Source: Lolium rigidum (Eukaryota; Streptophyta; Magnoliopsida; Poales; Poaceae). From it: a DNA stretch of 64,000 nt. The notes under the pieces are model-generated. The model searched no databases. It worked only from the letters and a program-made list of their open reading frames with translations, and was not told the origin of the DNA. The stretch spans positions 153,371,962 through 153,435,961 of the forward strand of contig NC_061512.1 in NCBI RefSeq assembly GCF_022539505.1, in the 5' to 3' direction. The position numbers and the translations under genes were made by a program. The stretch's first letter is position 1, and the number at the start of each line of letters is the position of its first letter. This document shows positions 12,309 to 24,280 of this stretch, one piece after another.

Positions 12309-13033
12309 TTAATGATGCACTCGCAAGAGATAGTATTTGAAGCAAAAGAGAGCATCAAGAGGCAAATTCAAAACACATTTAAGTCTAACATGCTTCCTAT
12401 GCATAGGAGTTTTGTAAATAAACAAGTTCATGAAGCATAATGCAACAAGCATAGAAAGATAAAACAAGTGTAACACATTTAAGTCTAACATGCTTCCTAT
12501 GCATAGGAGTTTTGTAAATAAACAAGTTCATGAAGCATAATGCAACAAGCATAGAAAGATAAAACAAGTGTAGCTTCAAAAATTTCAGCACATAGAGAGG
12601 TGTTTTAGTAACATGAAAATTTCTACAACCATATTTTCCTCTCTCATAATAACTTTCGAGTGGCATCATGAGCAAACTCAACAATATAACTATCACATAA
12701 AGCATTCTTATCATGAGTCTCATGCATAGAATAATTACTACTCCCAACATAAGCATAGTCATTCTTATTAGTTGTAGTGGGAGCAAATTCAACAAAGTAG
12801 CTATCATTATTATTCTCATCATCAAATATAGGAGGCAAAGTATCATCAAAGAAAATTTTCTCCTCAATTCTTGGGGGACTAAAAATATCACACTCATCAA
12901 AACCAGCTTCCCCAAGCTTAGAATTTTCCATAGCATTAGCAACAATGGTGTTCAAAGCATCCATAGTAATAACATTCCCATTAGCATGCATATAAAGTTC
13001 CATGGGTTTTTTAATTCTCTCTTCAAACACATC
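12309..13033 (-). pseudogene. Accessory ORF of element K: acidic protein with hydrophobic tail
   Basis: Minus strand. Reading in from the gap, one frame gives ERIKKPMELYMHANGNVITM, ANAMENSKLGEAGFDECDIF, a run of Asp/Glu and NDSYFVEFAPTT. After a one-base shift near 12655 another frame continues YYERGKYGCRNFHVTKTPLY, then the hydrophobic LFYLSMLVALCFMNLFIY and a basic end. The same protein starts close to the primer site in element F (55799-56225). I recognise no enzyme motif and it is not Gag-like. The hydrophobic segment could span a membrane. A frameshift, a 100-bp duplication and the gap break this copy. Confidence 0.55.
12373..12572. repeat. 100-bp tandem duplication in element K
   Basis: Two adjacent copies (12373-12472 and 12473-12572) that look identical by eye. 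They lie in the 3' part of the accessory ORF. 100 is not a multiple of three, so the duplication shifts the frame. Confidence 0.85.
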
Positions 13034-13133
13034 NNNNNNNNNNNNNNNNNNNNNNNNNNNNNNNNNNNNNNNNNNNNNNNNNNNNNNNNNNNNNNNNNNN
13101 NNNNNNNNNNNNNNNNNNNNNNNNNNNNNNNNN
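13034..13133. other. Assembly gap (100 N)
   Basis: Exactly 100 N, the conventional filler for a gap of unknown size. The 5' end of K, the rest of A, part of LTR H, the other end of X and the left part of F are all missing at this point. Confidence 0.95.
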
Positions 13134-15168
13134 GATGATGATCCCAATTATGTCCAGCTCGATGACGGTGACAATGGCGTCGATTTCCCCCTTGATACGT
13201 CTCCAACGTATCGATAATTTCTTATGTTTCATGCTTGTTTTATGGCAATACCTACATGTTTTATACACACTTTATGTCATTATTATGCATTTTCCGGAAC
13301 TAACCTATTGACGAGATGCCGAAGTGCTAGTTCCTGTTTTCTGCTGTTTTTGGTTTCAGAAATCCTAGTAACGAAATATTCTCGGAATCGGACGAAATCA
13401 ACGCCCAGCATCTTAGAATTCCACGAAGCTTCCAGAACACCCGGGAGGGACCGAGGAGAGCCACGGGGCCACCGCACGGTAGGGCGGCGCGGCCCAAGGG
13501 GGCGCCCCCTATTGTGTGGCGGCTCCGTACCCCTCCGACTCCGCCTCTTCGCCTATAAGAAGCTCCCCGACCTAAATCTTCGATACGAAAAAGCCACGGT
13601 ACGAGAAACCTTCCGCAGCCGCCGCCATCGCGAAGCCAAGATCCGGGGGACAGGAGTCTCGTTCCGGCACGCCGCCGGGACGGGAAGTGCCCCCGAAGGC
13701 ATCTCCATCGACACCACCGCCATCTCCATCAACGCTCGTTGTCTCCCATGAGGAGGGAGTAGTTCTCCATCGAGGCTAAGGGTTGTACCGGTAGCTATGT
13801 GGTTCATCTCTCTCTCCTATGTACTTCAATACAATGATCTCATGAGCTGCTTTACATGATTGAGATCCATATGATGAGTTTGTAATCTAGATGTCGTTAT
13901 GCTATTCAAGTGGATTTTACTTATGTGATCTCCGGAGACTCCTTGTCCCACGTGTGTAAAGGTGACAAGTGTGTGCACCGTGTGGGTCTCTTAGGCTATA
14001 TTTCACAGAATACTTATTCACCGAGTTATGATTTGAGTTGGATGTCTCTATGAAATTGTGGTGTGTTAGTACCTCCTATGAATGCTCACAAGGACAGCGT
14101 GGGGTGTTTATTAGTACTTGGGAATACATCTTTAAGGTTTGCCTACATGATGAATTAGTGTTCGTTATCTTGCCAAAGAGTAATTAAGAGTAGCATAGTG
14201 AAGTGCTTATTTATATTCCTTTATGATTGCAATGTTGAGAGTGTCCACTAGTGAAAGTATGATCCCTAGGCCTTGTTTCCAAATACCGCAATCATCGCTT
14301 ATTTACTCGTTCTATCGCATCTTTACTTCCTGCAATATTACTACCATCAATCGCACGCCAGCAAGCTATTTTCCGGCGCCGTTACTACTGCTCATATTCA
14401 TTCATACCACTTGTATTTCACTATCTCTTCGCCGAACTAGTGCACCTATACATCCGACAAGTGTATTAGGTGTGTTGGGGACACAAGAGACTTCTTGTAT
14501 CGTGATTGCGTGGTTGCTTGAGAGGGATATCTTTGACCTCTTCCTCCCTGAGTTCGATAAACCTTGGGTGATTCACTTAAGGGAAAACTTGCTGCTGTTC
14601 TACAAACCTCTGCTCTTGGAGGCCCAACACTGTCTACAGGAAAAGGAGTGTGCGTAGACATCACCCCTCCGGGAGGGAATTTCCCCGGCAGATTTCAGCC
14701 TGCCGGAGAGCTCTTTTCTCTCTGGTGTTTTCCGCCCCGCAGAGGCGGCTGTGTCTCCTCGCGATTATTTTCTGGAGCTTAGGTTTTCGGGACGAAGAAG
14801 TACGCGAAGGAGAGGAGGCCAGAGGGGGCTGTGGGCCCCCTCCCCACAAGGCGGCGCGGCCAGGCCTGGGCCCGCGCTGGCCTATGGGGGGGCCCATGGT
14901 GGCCCTCCTCGGCTCCTCCTTTTGGCTATCTCCGTCTTCTGGAAAAATAAGATTTTCCGTGTAATTGCCGTCAATTGTTGATCTTCCGAAATATTGCATT
15001 CTGACGGTGCCTTTTCCAGCAGGATCCTGACTCCGGTGCACGATTCTCCAATAATCATAAAACATGCAAAATAGATGAAATAACATAAGTATCATCTCTA
15101 AATATGAAATATATCAATGAATAACAGCAAATTATGATATAAAATAGTGATGCAAAATGGAGGTATCA
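13134..15168 (-). repeat. LTR H (same family as element A), holding solo LTR I
   Basis: 13134-13192 and 14669-15168 join into one LTR that reads as the reverse complement of the A-family LTR and ends GGAGGTATCA on the plus strand. Its left part is lost in the gap. It cuts the 3' LTR of X at 15169. No PBS or coding sequence belonging to it is visible, so it may be a solo LTR or the edge of a larger element. Confidence 0.75.
13193..14663 (+). mobile_element. Solo LTR I (Athila-type) inserted in LTR H
   Basis: A 1,471-bp LTR from TGATACGTCTCC to GTAGACATCA, flanked by the direct repeat CCCCT (13188-13192 and 14664-14668). Both flanks are LTR H, so it inserted there and later lost its interior by LTR-LTR recombination. 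It belongs to the same LTR family as 56386-57797. A TATA-like CCTATAAG lies near 13553. Confidence 0.9.
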
Positions 15169-15579
15169 GCCATACACTCACATATGTCTCTCTCCTATTT
15201 GATTTTTTATTTTTTTTCTATTTTGTTTCACTTTGGATTTGGCTTGGTGAGTACTAGGTTGGGTTTGTTAAGGTTTTCAAACCATCTACAGAAGGTAGAT
15301 CATGACATAGGCCTATATTCACAAATAGGGCCATAGGCTCATATGTGCCTCTACTTCTATTTTATTTTCTTTTTAATTTGTTTCCATTTGATCCTAAATG
15401 CATGGTTGTGGCTTAGGATCTATTTCAAATTCTTCAAACACACATTCATGGTATTAGCAAACATTCCATTCATTCACATAATAGAAAAGATTTTGGAAAT
15501 AGGCAAGTTTTTGTTAACCCTAAAAATTGGATAATTGAAATTATGGTTCTTAATTGTTTCAAAATTTTGGGGTGTTACA

Positions 15580-16277
15580 AACCTTCCCCCCTTAAACAAA
15601 ATCTTGTCCCGAGATTTAAGAAAAGTTAGGAACCTAAGAGAGATTGGGCAAATGGGTTAACAGGGAAACATACTCTGCATGGCATGGGGTGCTTCCTGAG
15701 CTTCTGTGGCATTCATACGGTAGAAACGACCGTTGCGGTTGTTCGGGTTCCTTCCGGAGACACGGCGTTGCTGCTGAGCAGGTGCAGCGGTATTGGGGGC
15801 AGTCTTGGCAAGCTTCTTGGGGCACTCATAGAAAGTCACAAGATGAGAGGAAATTTTTCTAGGGTTTGTTTGGATAAGAATATGAAAAGTTCAAATCTTG
15901 AAAACTTGAGTAGTGTTGAGGTGGTAAAAAAGACCAACATTTTTTTTCATTCATGCCAATCAACACACATTACCACTAACACACCAATGGTTTTAAGAAC
16001 TATTTCCTCGTTCTACGATACAAAGGGGACAGATACAAACTGACACTAGTGCTCTCCTGCGTAGGTGTAAATTCTACTAAGATGATCAAGTGTGCAAAAT
16101 TTTATGTAGAATTTCAAGGAAAAGTAGAGCATGGATTTCTTATTTTGAAAAGATTTCAAAGATACGAGAGAGAATAAGTTTTCATAAATATTCACTTCAT
16201 TTGTTTGAAACTAAGTTTTTCAGACGTCCATTCTAACTAGGGTCTCCTAAGGTCAAACAAAGGCTCTGATACCAACT
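15580..16277 (-). pseudogene. Interior of X with a Gag zinc-knuckle remnant
   Basis: The minus strand at 15839-15657 reads TFYECPKKLAKTAPNTAAPA followed by QQQRRVSGRNPNNRNGRFYR. This is the stretch that follows the CCHC zinc knuckle in many grass Gypsy Gag proteins. The knuckle itself is incomplete: only one Cys before the Pro-Lys remains and the histidine part is absent. No capsid, protease, RT or integrase sequence is seen. The interior runs from polypurine tract to primer site in under 700 bp, so a large deletion has removed gag-pol. Movement would need proteins from a related complete element. Confidence 0.6.
16262..16274 (-). other. Primer-binding site, element X (initiator tRNA-Met)
   Basis: GGCTCTGATACCA is the complement of TGGTATCAGAGCC, the classic plant initiator tRNA-Met primer site, three bases from the LTR end at 16278. 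Confidence 0.9.
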
Positions 16278-19200
16278 TGTCAACACCCGGATTTTTAAGT
16301 CCAGATGCCTATTATGCCATACATTGCAATCCCAGGAATATTGTTTTTGCGAGACATAATAGATTGATATCACAGAACATCATTCATTACAAACCATAAT
16401 TGTCTTACATCAAGGGATCACATGATCCAGTCTTACAACATAGTGGATCTAGAGATCCAATTACAAAACACATATCGGAAGCAAAGTAGCGGTTGCGGTC
16501 CATCTGCTCCACAGGCAACTGTTGACGTCAGGAGTAGTCCTAGTTATCATAGACGTCCTGCTATCCATCCTCCTGGTACTGGTTCTCCTCTTCATAGTCT
16601 GGCCATTTGAATAGCCAGGGACAAAGCCATGAGTACTTTAAAGTACTCGCAAACTAATACTAATGTAAGTACTATCAACTATGGTAAGGGGGTGCTAAGC
16701 TCTAGGTTCATTTGCATAAAGCCAGTTTTATTTCATAAGAACTTTAGTAATAAAAGACTCTTTGATTGTCTAACTAACTCAAGTGGGAACATTAGTGTCA
16801 TTCCCACAACTCTGTTGTGATTCAAGTCAAATTCACCTTTCAAGTTTCAAGTCACCAGTCACATGTCATATTTTTGAAAATGGTATGATGACGGAACAGT
16901 ATGGCCTTTCCAACCGTCCATAACCGTGGACACGGCTATTCGAATAGGTTTACACTCTGCAGAGGTTGTACACTTGTGCCACAACTTTTGATTACATCCG
17001 TTAGGAATAACCCTGAATAATCATACTCAGTATGCGGATCATCAACCATAACCTTTCACTTACATACCCTAGTATAGGCACCTCTCCCCATGAGCTTGGC
17101 CTCCCAGTGAAGACAAACCGTCAACTTGGGAACTGCACGGGGCTTGGCCCGGACATTCACCTCATTTCACGTCATTTTACGTCATTTCACTTTCAACAGA
17201 GGCAGCCTCGGCATAACCCCTATGACGCTTGTTTAGAGGGAACCCATACTAAAATACATAAACTTATAGTTAAGCCCTACCCATAATCTGGTGTTGTGGG
17301 GGTACTTGTAAAAATTGGAATGGTATCGGATCCGAACCCAACCATCAGTTTTTGTAAAATTCACCATGTCATTCACAAATCATATTCACCTTCAAAATCT
17401 TTCAATAGAATGACTCATCATTCCAAGGTTTTCAAAGTCATTTGATTTCACATGTTCCCATCTAGAATAGTCACTTTTAGTTTTAGCACTAGCATCTAGT
17501 CATGAGGGGTACTAATTAACTTGTAGCTCTCTAGGCTAAGTGTGATGCTCTTGTACTACTCCATATCTAGACCAAGTGAATCATGAATTAAAAATAAACT
17601 TTGATGAACCAAAGTCAAGAACTTGTTAGGTAAAAACTTGGGTTGGGATCATTAAACACAAAGTAATATGCAATGGTGCCTTGCTCTTGTAGAGTTTGGC
17701 ATTAGTGTAGCTTGCAAGAGTATAGCTTGCCTTGAGTGGTGTATTTATCAAAGTTTTCTTCTTCTTTAAAGTAGACCTCCTCCTCCTGATAGTCCTCGGT
17801 ACTAGCGTCTAAAAACGGATACGAGGTATACAATCACCAAACAAATCTTAAGGCTAAACTAAGCACACAAATGGTTCACACAAGCTATTCTAGCATCACA
17901 ACATTATTATCATGTTGGTTGTCTTTGTGTTCTTTTTAAGAAAAATAATTTCCTCTCATTAAAAATATTTACTAGGGTTTCTATTTAGTTCTTTGGAGAA
18001 ATAATTTCCTCTCATTGAATCTTGTTAAGATTTAATCTCCTCAAATAATAAAGTATGAGTACATGTTGACCAAGGTCAACACTTCATATTTATCATTTGG
18101 GGAAAGTGATTTAAATGAGGTATTATACCTCATGCAATTTAAATACTACTGTGGAAATGATTTAATATTCTCAAATAATAACATATGAGGTCATGAAGTC
18201 TAATGTCATCACCTCACCTTGAATTACTTGGGAAAGTGATTTAAATGAGATGCTACACCTCATAGAATTTAAATATTATTTTTGAAATAACTTAAATGAG
18301 CTAGAAATGGCCACATAACCACTATTTGAATCTAGCCCATGATCATATGAAACAACCATATCATATTTTTACATATTAAGATAGACAATATTAAATGTCA
18401 TTTTTGAGAGTTGGAATCAACTCAAAATTCATTATGGTTGATGTTTAATAAATATTTGAATTTGGAAAAGGTATTGTATTGTTATTTTTATTGCATGTGA
18501 TCTACAATGAACTAGGGTTTGAAACCAGTGGGGTTGGTTAGATAATTTCATAAGATTTCCAAAAATTTAAAATTCATCAAATTTGGCTCAGTAGATTTGA
18601 TTCTATTAAATTTAGAATCAAGCACCAGTATTGAATTTCAGTTAAACGAAATAATTCGAATTTGAATTGTTGGGCTGCGCGGTAAAACGAATTGGGCCAG
18701 GGGAGAAAAAGAAAACGGGCTGGCCCACTGCGTGTCTCGCACGAGCAGGCCGCCTGACAGTGGGACCTACTGTCAGCGGTACTTAAACAGCGAAACGGTA
18801 TGATCTATGTGAGCCGCAGGATTAGGGCAGGATCCGACGGTCCACGTGCGTCGTCGTCGACGACGAGAACGGGCTCACTGGCGGCGATCCTAGGGGGTCG
18901 GCGGCTCACCGAAGGTCCGGCGGTCGTCGGCGTTGATGCAGGGCGGCATTGTGGAGGATAACGAGGCTCCTTGTACCGGCGACGTCTCCTGGGGCGGCTC
19001 CTAGCTCCGGCGATCTTGTAGCAGTATGCGGCGGCGCTCCGGCGATCGATTGGGGCTCTGTGGATGAAATTGGGATGAGGGATTGCTTGAGGAGGATCAG
19101 GAAGAGGAGAGGAGTGAAGTGGTGTGAAGAATTGGAGTGGGGGAAACCTCCTTTTATAAGGTTGAGGAGGTTGGCAAGGTGAGAGAGAGAGAGGGGAGGA

Positions 19201-20471
19201 GGGTGCCATGGTGAGCATGGTGGTGGTGACCAAGGGGATGGCATGGCCATGACATGGATCCTCTATGCATTTTTCTTGGTCTATGAGTGCAATGCAAGCT
19301 TAGGTGAGGTGAGGCCAAGGTATGTGACATGGTTGGCAAGGCTAGAGAGAGCTAGAACATGCACAAAAGATCATGGCCAACATGTGTGACATATGCCATG
19401 ACATAGGGAGAGAGCTTGTGTCATGGTGAGCGTGGCTAGGCAATGTGATGTCATTGGGAGTTGTTGGAGTACAAGGTGCACTATAGATGAGCACAAGAAA
19501 AAGGGGAGTGAGGTGGGGAATAGTGGGTAGAATAGTGGTTGTACTTTTTATTCAACTATGTGATCACCATATGTGAGATGCAATGGTCTCATTTGACTTT
19601 GAATTTGGCCAAAATACTTTATGGCTGTGATATAAATAATGTTTGGCATAAATTGGTGGTCTTGGTTTGCAATTTGGAGTTGGTTTGTGAAAATTCCAAA
19701 ATTTGGGGCAATCTAGAATCTGTTTCAAAGTTTCCACTTTGTATGCTTATATTAAGAGTTTGACTTTGAATCAGCAAGGTTGACTTTGACCAAGTTGTTC
19801 ACTTTTATGAGTACAATAGATCTGGGCAAAAATATTAGAAAGTTTAGTTTAAAACCAATTAACCAAAGGGGCGCAAAGTAGGTAACATGTTAAAAGTGAC
19901 AGATTTGACCATTAGCATATGTAAATTAGATTTTCATTTTTCCTTTGATTTGTGTTGCTTTTCTTTGACCCAAATTGTATTTTTTGTGTTCAAATGGTAT
20001 AGTGTTGTGTTTAAGCAATTCAAACAAAGAAAGTGGGGCATTTGCTCAAATTTGCAAATTGGCCATACACTCACATATGTCTCTCTCTTATTTGATTTTT
20101 ATTTTCTTTCTATTTTGTTTCACTTTGGATTTGGCTTGCTGAGTACTAGGTTGGGTTTGTTAAGGTTTTGAAACCATCTACAGAAGGTAGATCATGACAT
20201 ATGCCTACATTCACAAATGGGGCCATAGGCTCATATGTGCCTCTACTTCTATTTTATTTTATTTTTAATTTGTTTCCATTTGATCCTAAATGCATGGTTG
20301 TAGCTTAGGATATATGTCAAATTCTTCAAACACACATTCATGGTATTAGCAAACATTCCATTCATTCACATAATAGAAAAGATTTTGGAAATAGGCACGT
20401 TTTTGTTAACCCTAAAAATTGGATAATTGAAATTATGGTTCTTAATTGTTTCAAAATTTTGGTGTGTTACA
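16278..20471 (-). repeat. 5' LTR of element X, 4.2 kb
   Basis: Begins TGTCAACACCCGG and ends GGTGTGTTACA on the plus strand. At 4,194 bp it is nearly three times the other LTRs here. The longest frames inside (18805-19233, 18906-19250) are low-complexity GC-rich artefacts. No gene is seen. The five bases after it are ATGTC. Confidence 0.8.
19152..19158 (-). promoter_or_regulatory. TATA box in the X LTR
   Basis: TATAAAA on the minus strand (CCTTATAAAAGG context), inside the long LTR and pointing toward the element interior. It is a plausible start of the element transcript. Confidence 0.5.
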
Positions 20472-21708
20472 ATGTCTCTCTCCAAAGGAAATATGCCGGG
20501 ATCCCATGATATAGCAAACAAAACAAAAGAAAACTAAAAAAAAAATAAAGGCGCTCCAAGAACAACACAGAGCGTATGAAACAATAAAAATATAGCGCAT
20601 AGAGAGATGCCATGTTGCTTTGTTGATGAAGAGGGGGTGCCTTGGGCATCCCCATTCTTTGACGCTTGTGCCTCTTGGATATTTCTTGGGGTGACATGGG
20701 AATCCCCAAGCTTGATCTCTTGTCCATTCTTCATCTCATTACATCATTCTTCTCTCCCTACACTTGAAAACTTTCTTCATACAAAACTTTACACAATTCT
20801 TATTAGCAACATTAGTACAATCAAAATAACAAATCCACTTAATTTTAGTTCTAACATATATCAAACATCTATTAAAGCATTAACTACTGTAGCAACCTCT
20901 TCAAAAATCTCTTTGATCAAAATAACTCAAAAAGAAAGAGATTAAGAGGAAAATGCAAATAGTGGCAGAAATCTGTCAAAATAGAACACCACGTAAAGAT
21001 CGATTTTTTAGAAAATCTTATGTTGCTCAGCTCGAAACGTGTTGAACTAAAGAAAGTTAGATAATGATCTGGGACATATGCACAAAAATTGGCAGCTCAA
21101 AATTCCGCTCTGGTTGTTTATACTAATTTTTATGGTGACAGCACATAATCTGTTTTCAGGACAGCAACTTCCCTAAATCTTACTTTCTTCCTATTAGAGG
21201 CTGTTCTTGGCACAAAAGCGAAAAAAATGATAAGGAGAGGTTATTACAGAGGTAACAACTTCCAAGACTCAATATAAAAGAAAAATTACAGAAATAAAAC
21301 AATGGGTTGTCTTCCATAAGCGCTTTTCTTTAACGCCTTTCAGCTAGACGCACTAGTTTGACAAGATGCTCACATAAGAAATATGAATTGACGTAAAAGA
21401 GAGTATAAAGAAGTAAATATAAAGAAAATTTAAGCCTAATCTACTTCCTATGAAAAATAAGCTTGTGAAGAAACAAGTCATGGAAGTACAAACCAACAAG
21501 CATAGGAGAGCAAAACAAGTGCAACTTGAAAATTTTCAACATAGAGAGGTGAAACTTAATATTGTTGAGATACATAACACCATGTTTCCCTCTCTCATAA
21601 TAACTTATAGTAGCATCATTAATAAAATTAATAATATACTATCACATAAAATATTCTTATCATGAGCCACATGCATAAAATAATTATTACTCCACACATA
21701 AGCATAGC
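20472..21708 (-). mobile_element. Element F, 3'-interior part (left of E)
   Basis: Matches the interior of K and C from the gtgtctctctcc point onward, including the ggtgccttgggcatcccc hairpin near 20635. X inserted at its left edge, so the 3' LTR of F is missing. At the right edge E is inserted within the accessory ORF. The remaining ORF sequence (about 21708-21400, minus strand) holds several stops. Confidence 0.75.
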
Positions 21709-22100
21709 TGACAAGGGATTAACTTGCCAATGCCTACAGATTGTAGACTAGGGTTTAGTTGGAAGTAGAGGGCAAGTAGATCTCGAAGGTTTCAGCCGGA
21801 AAAGTGCTCGACTATTGGAAAACTAGGGTTGTGTTGACAATTAAATCGATCCTCTCTTTGTCCCTCGACTCCCCCTTATATAGGAGGCGGAGCCGAGGGT
21901 TTCGTGATACACAAGTTACAAAGTCCGGGAGACAATCTGAGTCCGTCCCGTGGTAATTACAAGTCAATATTCCTAATACAATTCTATCTTTCCAAACTCT
22001 CTCCTAACTGGGCTTCCGGGCTTTACAATCTTCGGGTCGTGGGCCTTCAGTAAAACCCCGGGTACCATCTTCGGCAGGCCCATTGGGGATGCCTATGTTA
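21709..22100 (-). repeat. 3' LTR of element E
   Basis: 392 bp, TGACAAGGG...GCCTATGTTA on the plus strand. The terminal CA has become TA, whereas the 5' LTR keeps TGTCA. It carries a TATA box complement at 21875-21882. Confidence 0.9.
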
Positions 22101-23360
22101 GTAGTCCCCGAGATTTTGCTTGAATCGAAGAATCAGAGAAAATCTCTAGCCTTATAATTACAATACAACTTCTTCGAGTTAAGATATACTTTTAATAAAT
22201 CAACCATATATTATGCAGGGATAACGGTAATTGGGGCTAGTTCATATGACTGATCAGGTACTAGTTAACTGCTCTTGTGGCAATCCACCAAAACCTACTT
22301 CAAGATCACGTCCCTGGACAAGATCTCGGGATACTGGTGTAATTCGACATGCGCCGCTTAAGGTCTTACCAAATGTCGAATTCCAGTTATGTTTTATCGG
22401 GTACCTAATGCGTCCGTTAGGATTTTTCTTCGCATCTGTTGACACGGAAAAAAGTAGAAAAGCGCCGTCAGAGGTGGTGCCACGCCGCACAGGACGGATC
22501 CCGGGGACTTACCTTCGCAAAGTATTGCGGCATTCAGAGATTAGTTTGCGACTGAGGCACTCTGAGAATATATTGTCGAGTACTTTTTCGGCTGTTGGAA
22601 TAGCACATCTATTCGAGTCATCGGATGACTTGTATATTTTTATCTTGTCCTCCCGATGGGAGTATATGGAGAGTTACTCGTATAACTTGAAATATGCTCA
22701 TCACACTCTTTATAGTTTCTTCGGGCACGCGAACAGCGTTCCCGATGGGAGTAGTCCCCGAGGCTACAGCCAAGTGCTTGTACTTGGTTGTAGGCTCACC
22801 ATTTTAACATCTTTTGTTGCTATATTGTCATCTTTTTCAAGTTCTTCTATCTTTCTCGGGTGCGCGACCAGCGCTCCTGATGGGAGTAGCCTCCGAGCCT
22901 ATGGACAAATGCTTGCATTTGATCATAGGCTCTCGCCTTTTCTTTCTTGCCATACTCAAGGTTTCCTTCTTTCTAAAGTAGCCCCCGAGCATTTGATCAA
23001 AAACTTGTATTTGATCAAAAGCTCTCGAAATAATCATCAATTCTTGTTTGTCACCAATCTTCATAACATCACCGTCGAGATTTTCCTTTGTTAAAGTGAC
23101 ATCAGCGCTGACGATAGCCACGACCCACTGTATCGGGAAAACACGAGTTCTGTCCTGTCACTGACTTGTGGACCCAAAATATGCGGCAATTTGACACGTT
23201 ACGCAAGTGGGGGACACACGTCCTCCGCTTTTTCTAGCACGCGCACTGTAGCGCCTGTTCAGTTCCTCACAATGAAAATACGTTTTTACCCCCTGAACCA
23301 CGTGTAAAGCATCAAGCCAATTACTGCTGCATCCAACGGTGCATCGATTCGCAAGCTTCC
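22101..23360 (-). other. 3' interior of E with repeated polypurine-like motifs
   Basis: No firm gene. The polypurine-tract complement GTAGTCCCCGAG adjoins the LTR (22101-22112). Similar motifs recur at 22751, 22886 and 22978. Two degenerate tandem units of about 135 bp (22722-22856 and 22857-22990) each begin with GGGCACGCGAACAGCG or a close variant. The 287-codon frame at 22231-23094 spans this repeat and has no recognisable domain. Confidence 0.6.
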
Positions 23361-23367
23361 TATAAAT
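23361..23367 (+). promoter_or_regulatory. TATA box for the antisense gene of E
   Basis: TATAAAT, 167 bases before the ATG at 23534. It is followed by a pyrimidine-rich leader (cttcttcttccttcgttctc), as in plant Pol II promoters. It faces opposite to the gag-pol strand of E. Confidence 0.5.
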
Positions 23368-23533
23368 GATCTTCTTCTTCCTTCGTTCTCCCCTTCGCTG
23401 CACCGCACATCTGCTTTATCTCCTTCCAAAATCCCCATTGCCAAAAACGCTCCTGCGCCTGTGCTTGCTTCCTTACTACAGTCAATCCCACTGAATGCCG
23501 TCGCGGTCAAGGCTCACCAAGCACACCTCCCCC

Positions 23534-24280
23534 ATGGCGACGGAAGATCTGCAGTTTTCCGAGTGGGAGAGATCCAGGATCTCCAACCAGGACGTGAACC
23601 TGCTCAAGAAGCTCGGGTTCATGAAGCAGGAGAAGACGCTGATCTTCCCCGGTGAGGAGAGCTACCCCACGCCGCGCATTGGATACCGGGTAAACTTTGT
23701 CGACCATCTCATCCGTGGTTTAGCTACTCTGATCCACGAATTTCTTCGTGGATTAATCTTTGTTTACGGTCTGCAACTTCATCATCTCACCCCCAATTCC
23801 ATCCTTCACATCTCTATCTTCATCACCCTCTGTGAATGCTTTCTCGGGACCCCTCCCAATTGGGGCCTGTGGAAACACATATTCCTTGTATGCCGTAACA
23901 GCTCCCACACCACCGCCTATAATGTAGGTGGTGTAGTTATATGCGTCCGCCCAGATGTCGAATATTTCGATGTCAAGTTCCCTGACTCTGTTCAAGGGTG
24001 GCGCAAAAGATGGCTTTATCTCCATGAAGAGCACAATGACTCGCAAGAGTACAATGTCGCTCCTTTTGATGGTGGCGAGCAAATCTTTCATCATCAATCG
24101 TGGGATGCTGAAGCTACTGATGAAGAGAAAACGGCGACAGAGGCTTTGATGAAGCGCACCCACGAACTCCAGAATACCCGCGGCAAAGAGCTGTCGGGTA
24201 TTCAGATTACCGCGTACTTCCTTAGGATCAGGGTGCAGCCTCTACAGGCTCGCAAGAACCCTCTCTGGATGTATGCTGAC
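23534..24280 (+). pseudogene. Antisense gene alpha of E, exon 1 (Transposase_28-like), split by B
   Basis: Starts ATG at 23534 (MATEDLQFSEWERSRISNQD). This start is chosen because it follows the TATA box and matches the beginning of related proteins I know. Residues 60-120 contain LIHEFLRGLIFVYGLQLHHL, then TPNSILHISIFITLCECFLG, the core of the plant family annotated as putative gypsy-type transposon protein (Transposase_28, PF04195). Function is unknown. Such genes are carried antisense in Tat elements. 249 codons are open until element B inserts between codons (MYAD/DKAVD). The reading resumes at 39146. The trailing three residues of the open frame are B sequence. Confidence 0.75.

Larger units (their letters stand above)
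8126..13033 (-). mobile_element. Athila-type LTR element K, incomplete
   Basis: It begins with a complete 3' LTR (8126-9721), followed by the polypurine-tract complement AGCATCCCCAAGCTTAG, a long non-coding stretch, and a broken accessory ORF that runs into the 100-N gap. It interrupts the protease frame of element A. The five bases before it are ACCGC. Its 5' LTR and primer site are missing at the gap. Confidence 0.8.
15169..20471 (-). mobile_element. Element X: long-LTR retrotransposon with tiny interior
   Basis: Minus-strand order on the plus strand: the end of the 3' LTR (15169-15579), polypurine-tract complement (AACCTTCCCCCCTT), about 0.7 kb of interior, primer-binding-site complement GGCTCTGATACCA (16262-16274), and a complete 5' LTR (16278-20471). 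The first 411 bp match the last 410 bp of the right LTR. The rest of the left LTR is cut off by H. The interior is deleted down to a Gag scrap, so the element is non-autonomous, resembling a LARD. Confidence 0.8.

Noticed and set aside
18805..19250. Overlapping 114-142-codon frames on the minus strand
   Set aside because: They lie in the GC-rich promoter part of the X LTR, are rich in Pro/Ser/Arg, overlap each other in different frames and show no domain.
22231..23094. 287-codon plus-strand frame in the 3' interior of E
   Set aside because: It spans two degenerate tandem units and polypurine motifs and has no recognisable domain. The real antisense gene starts downstream at 23534 with its own TATA box.
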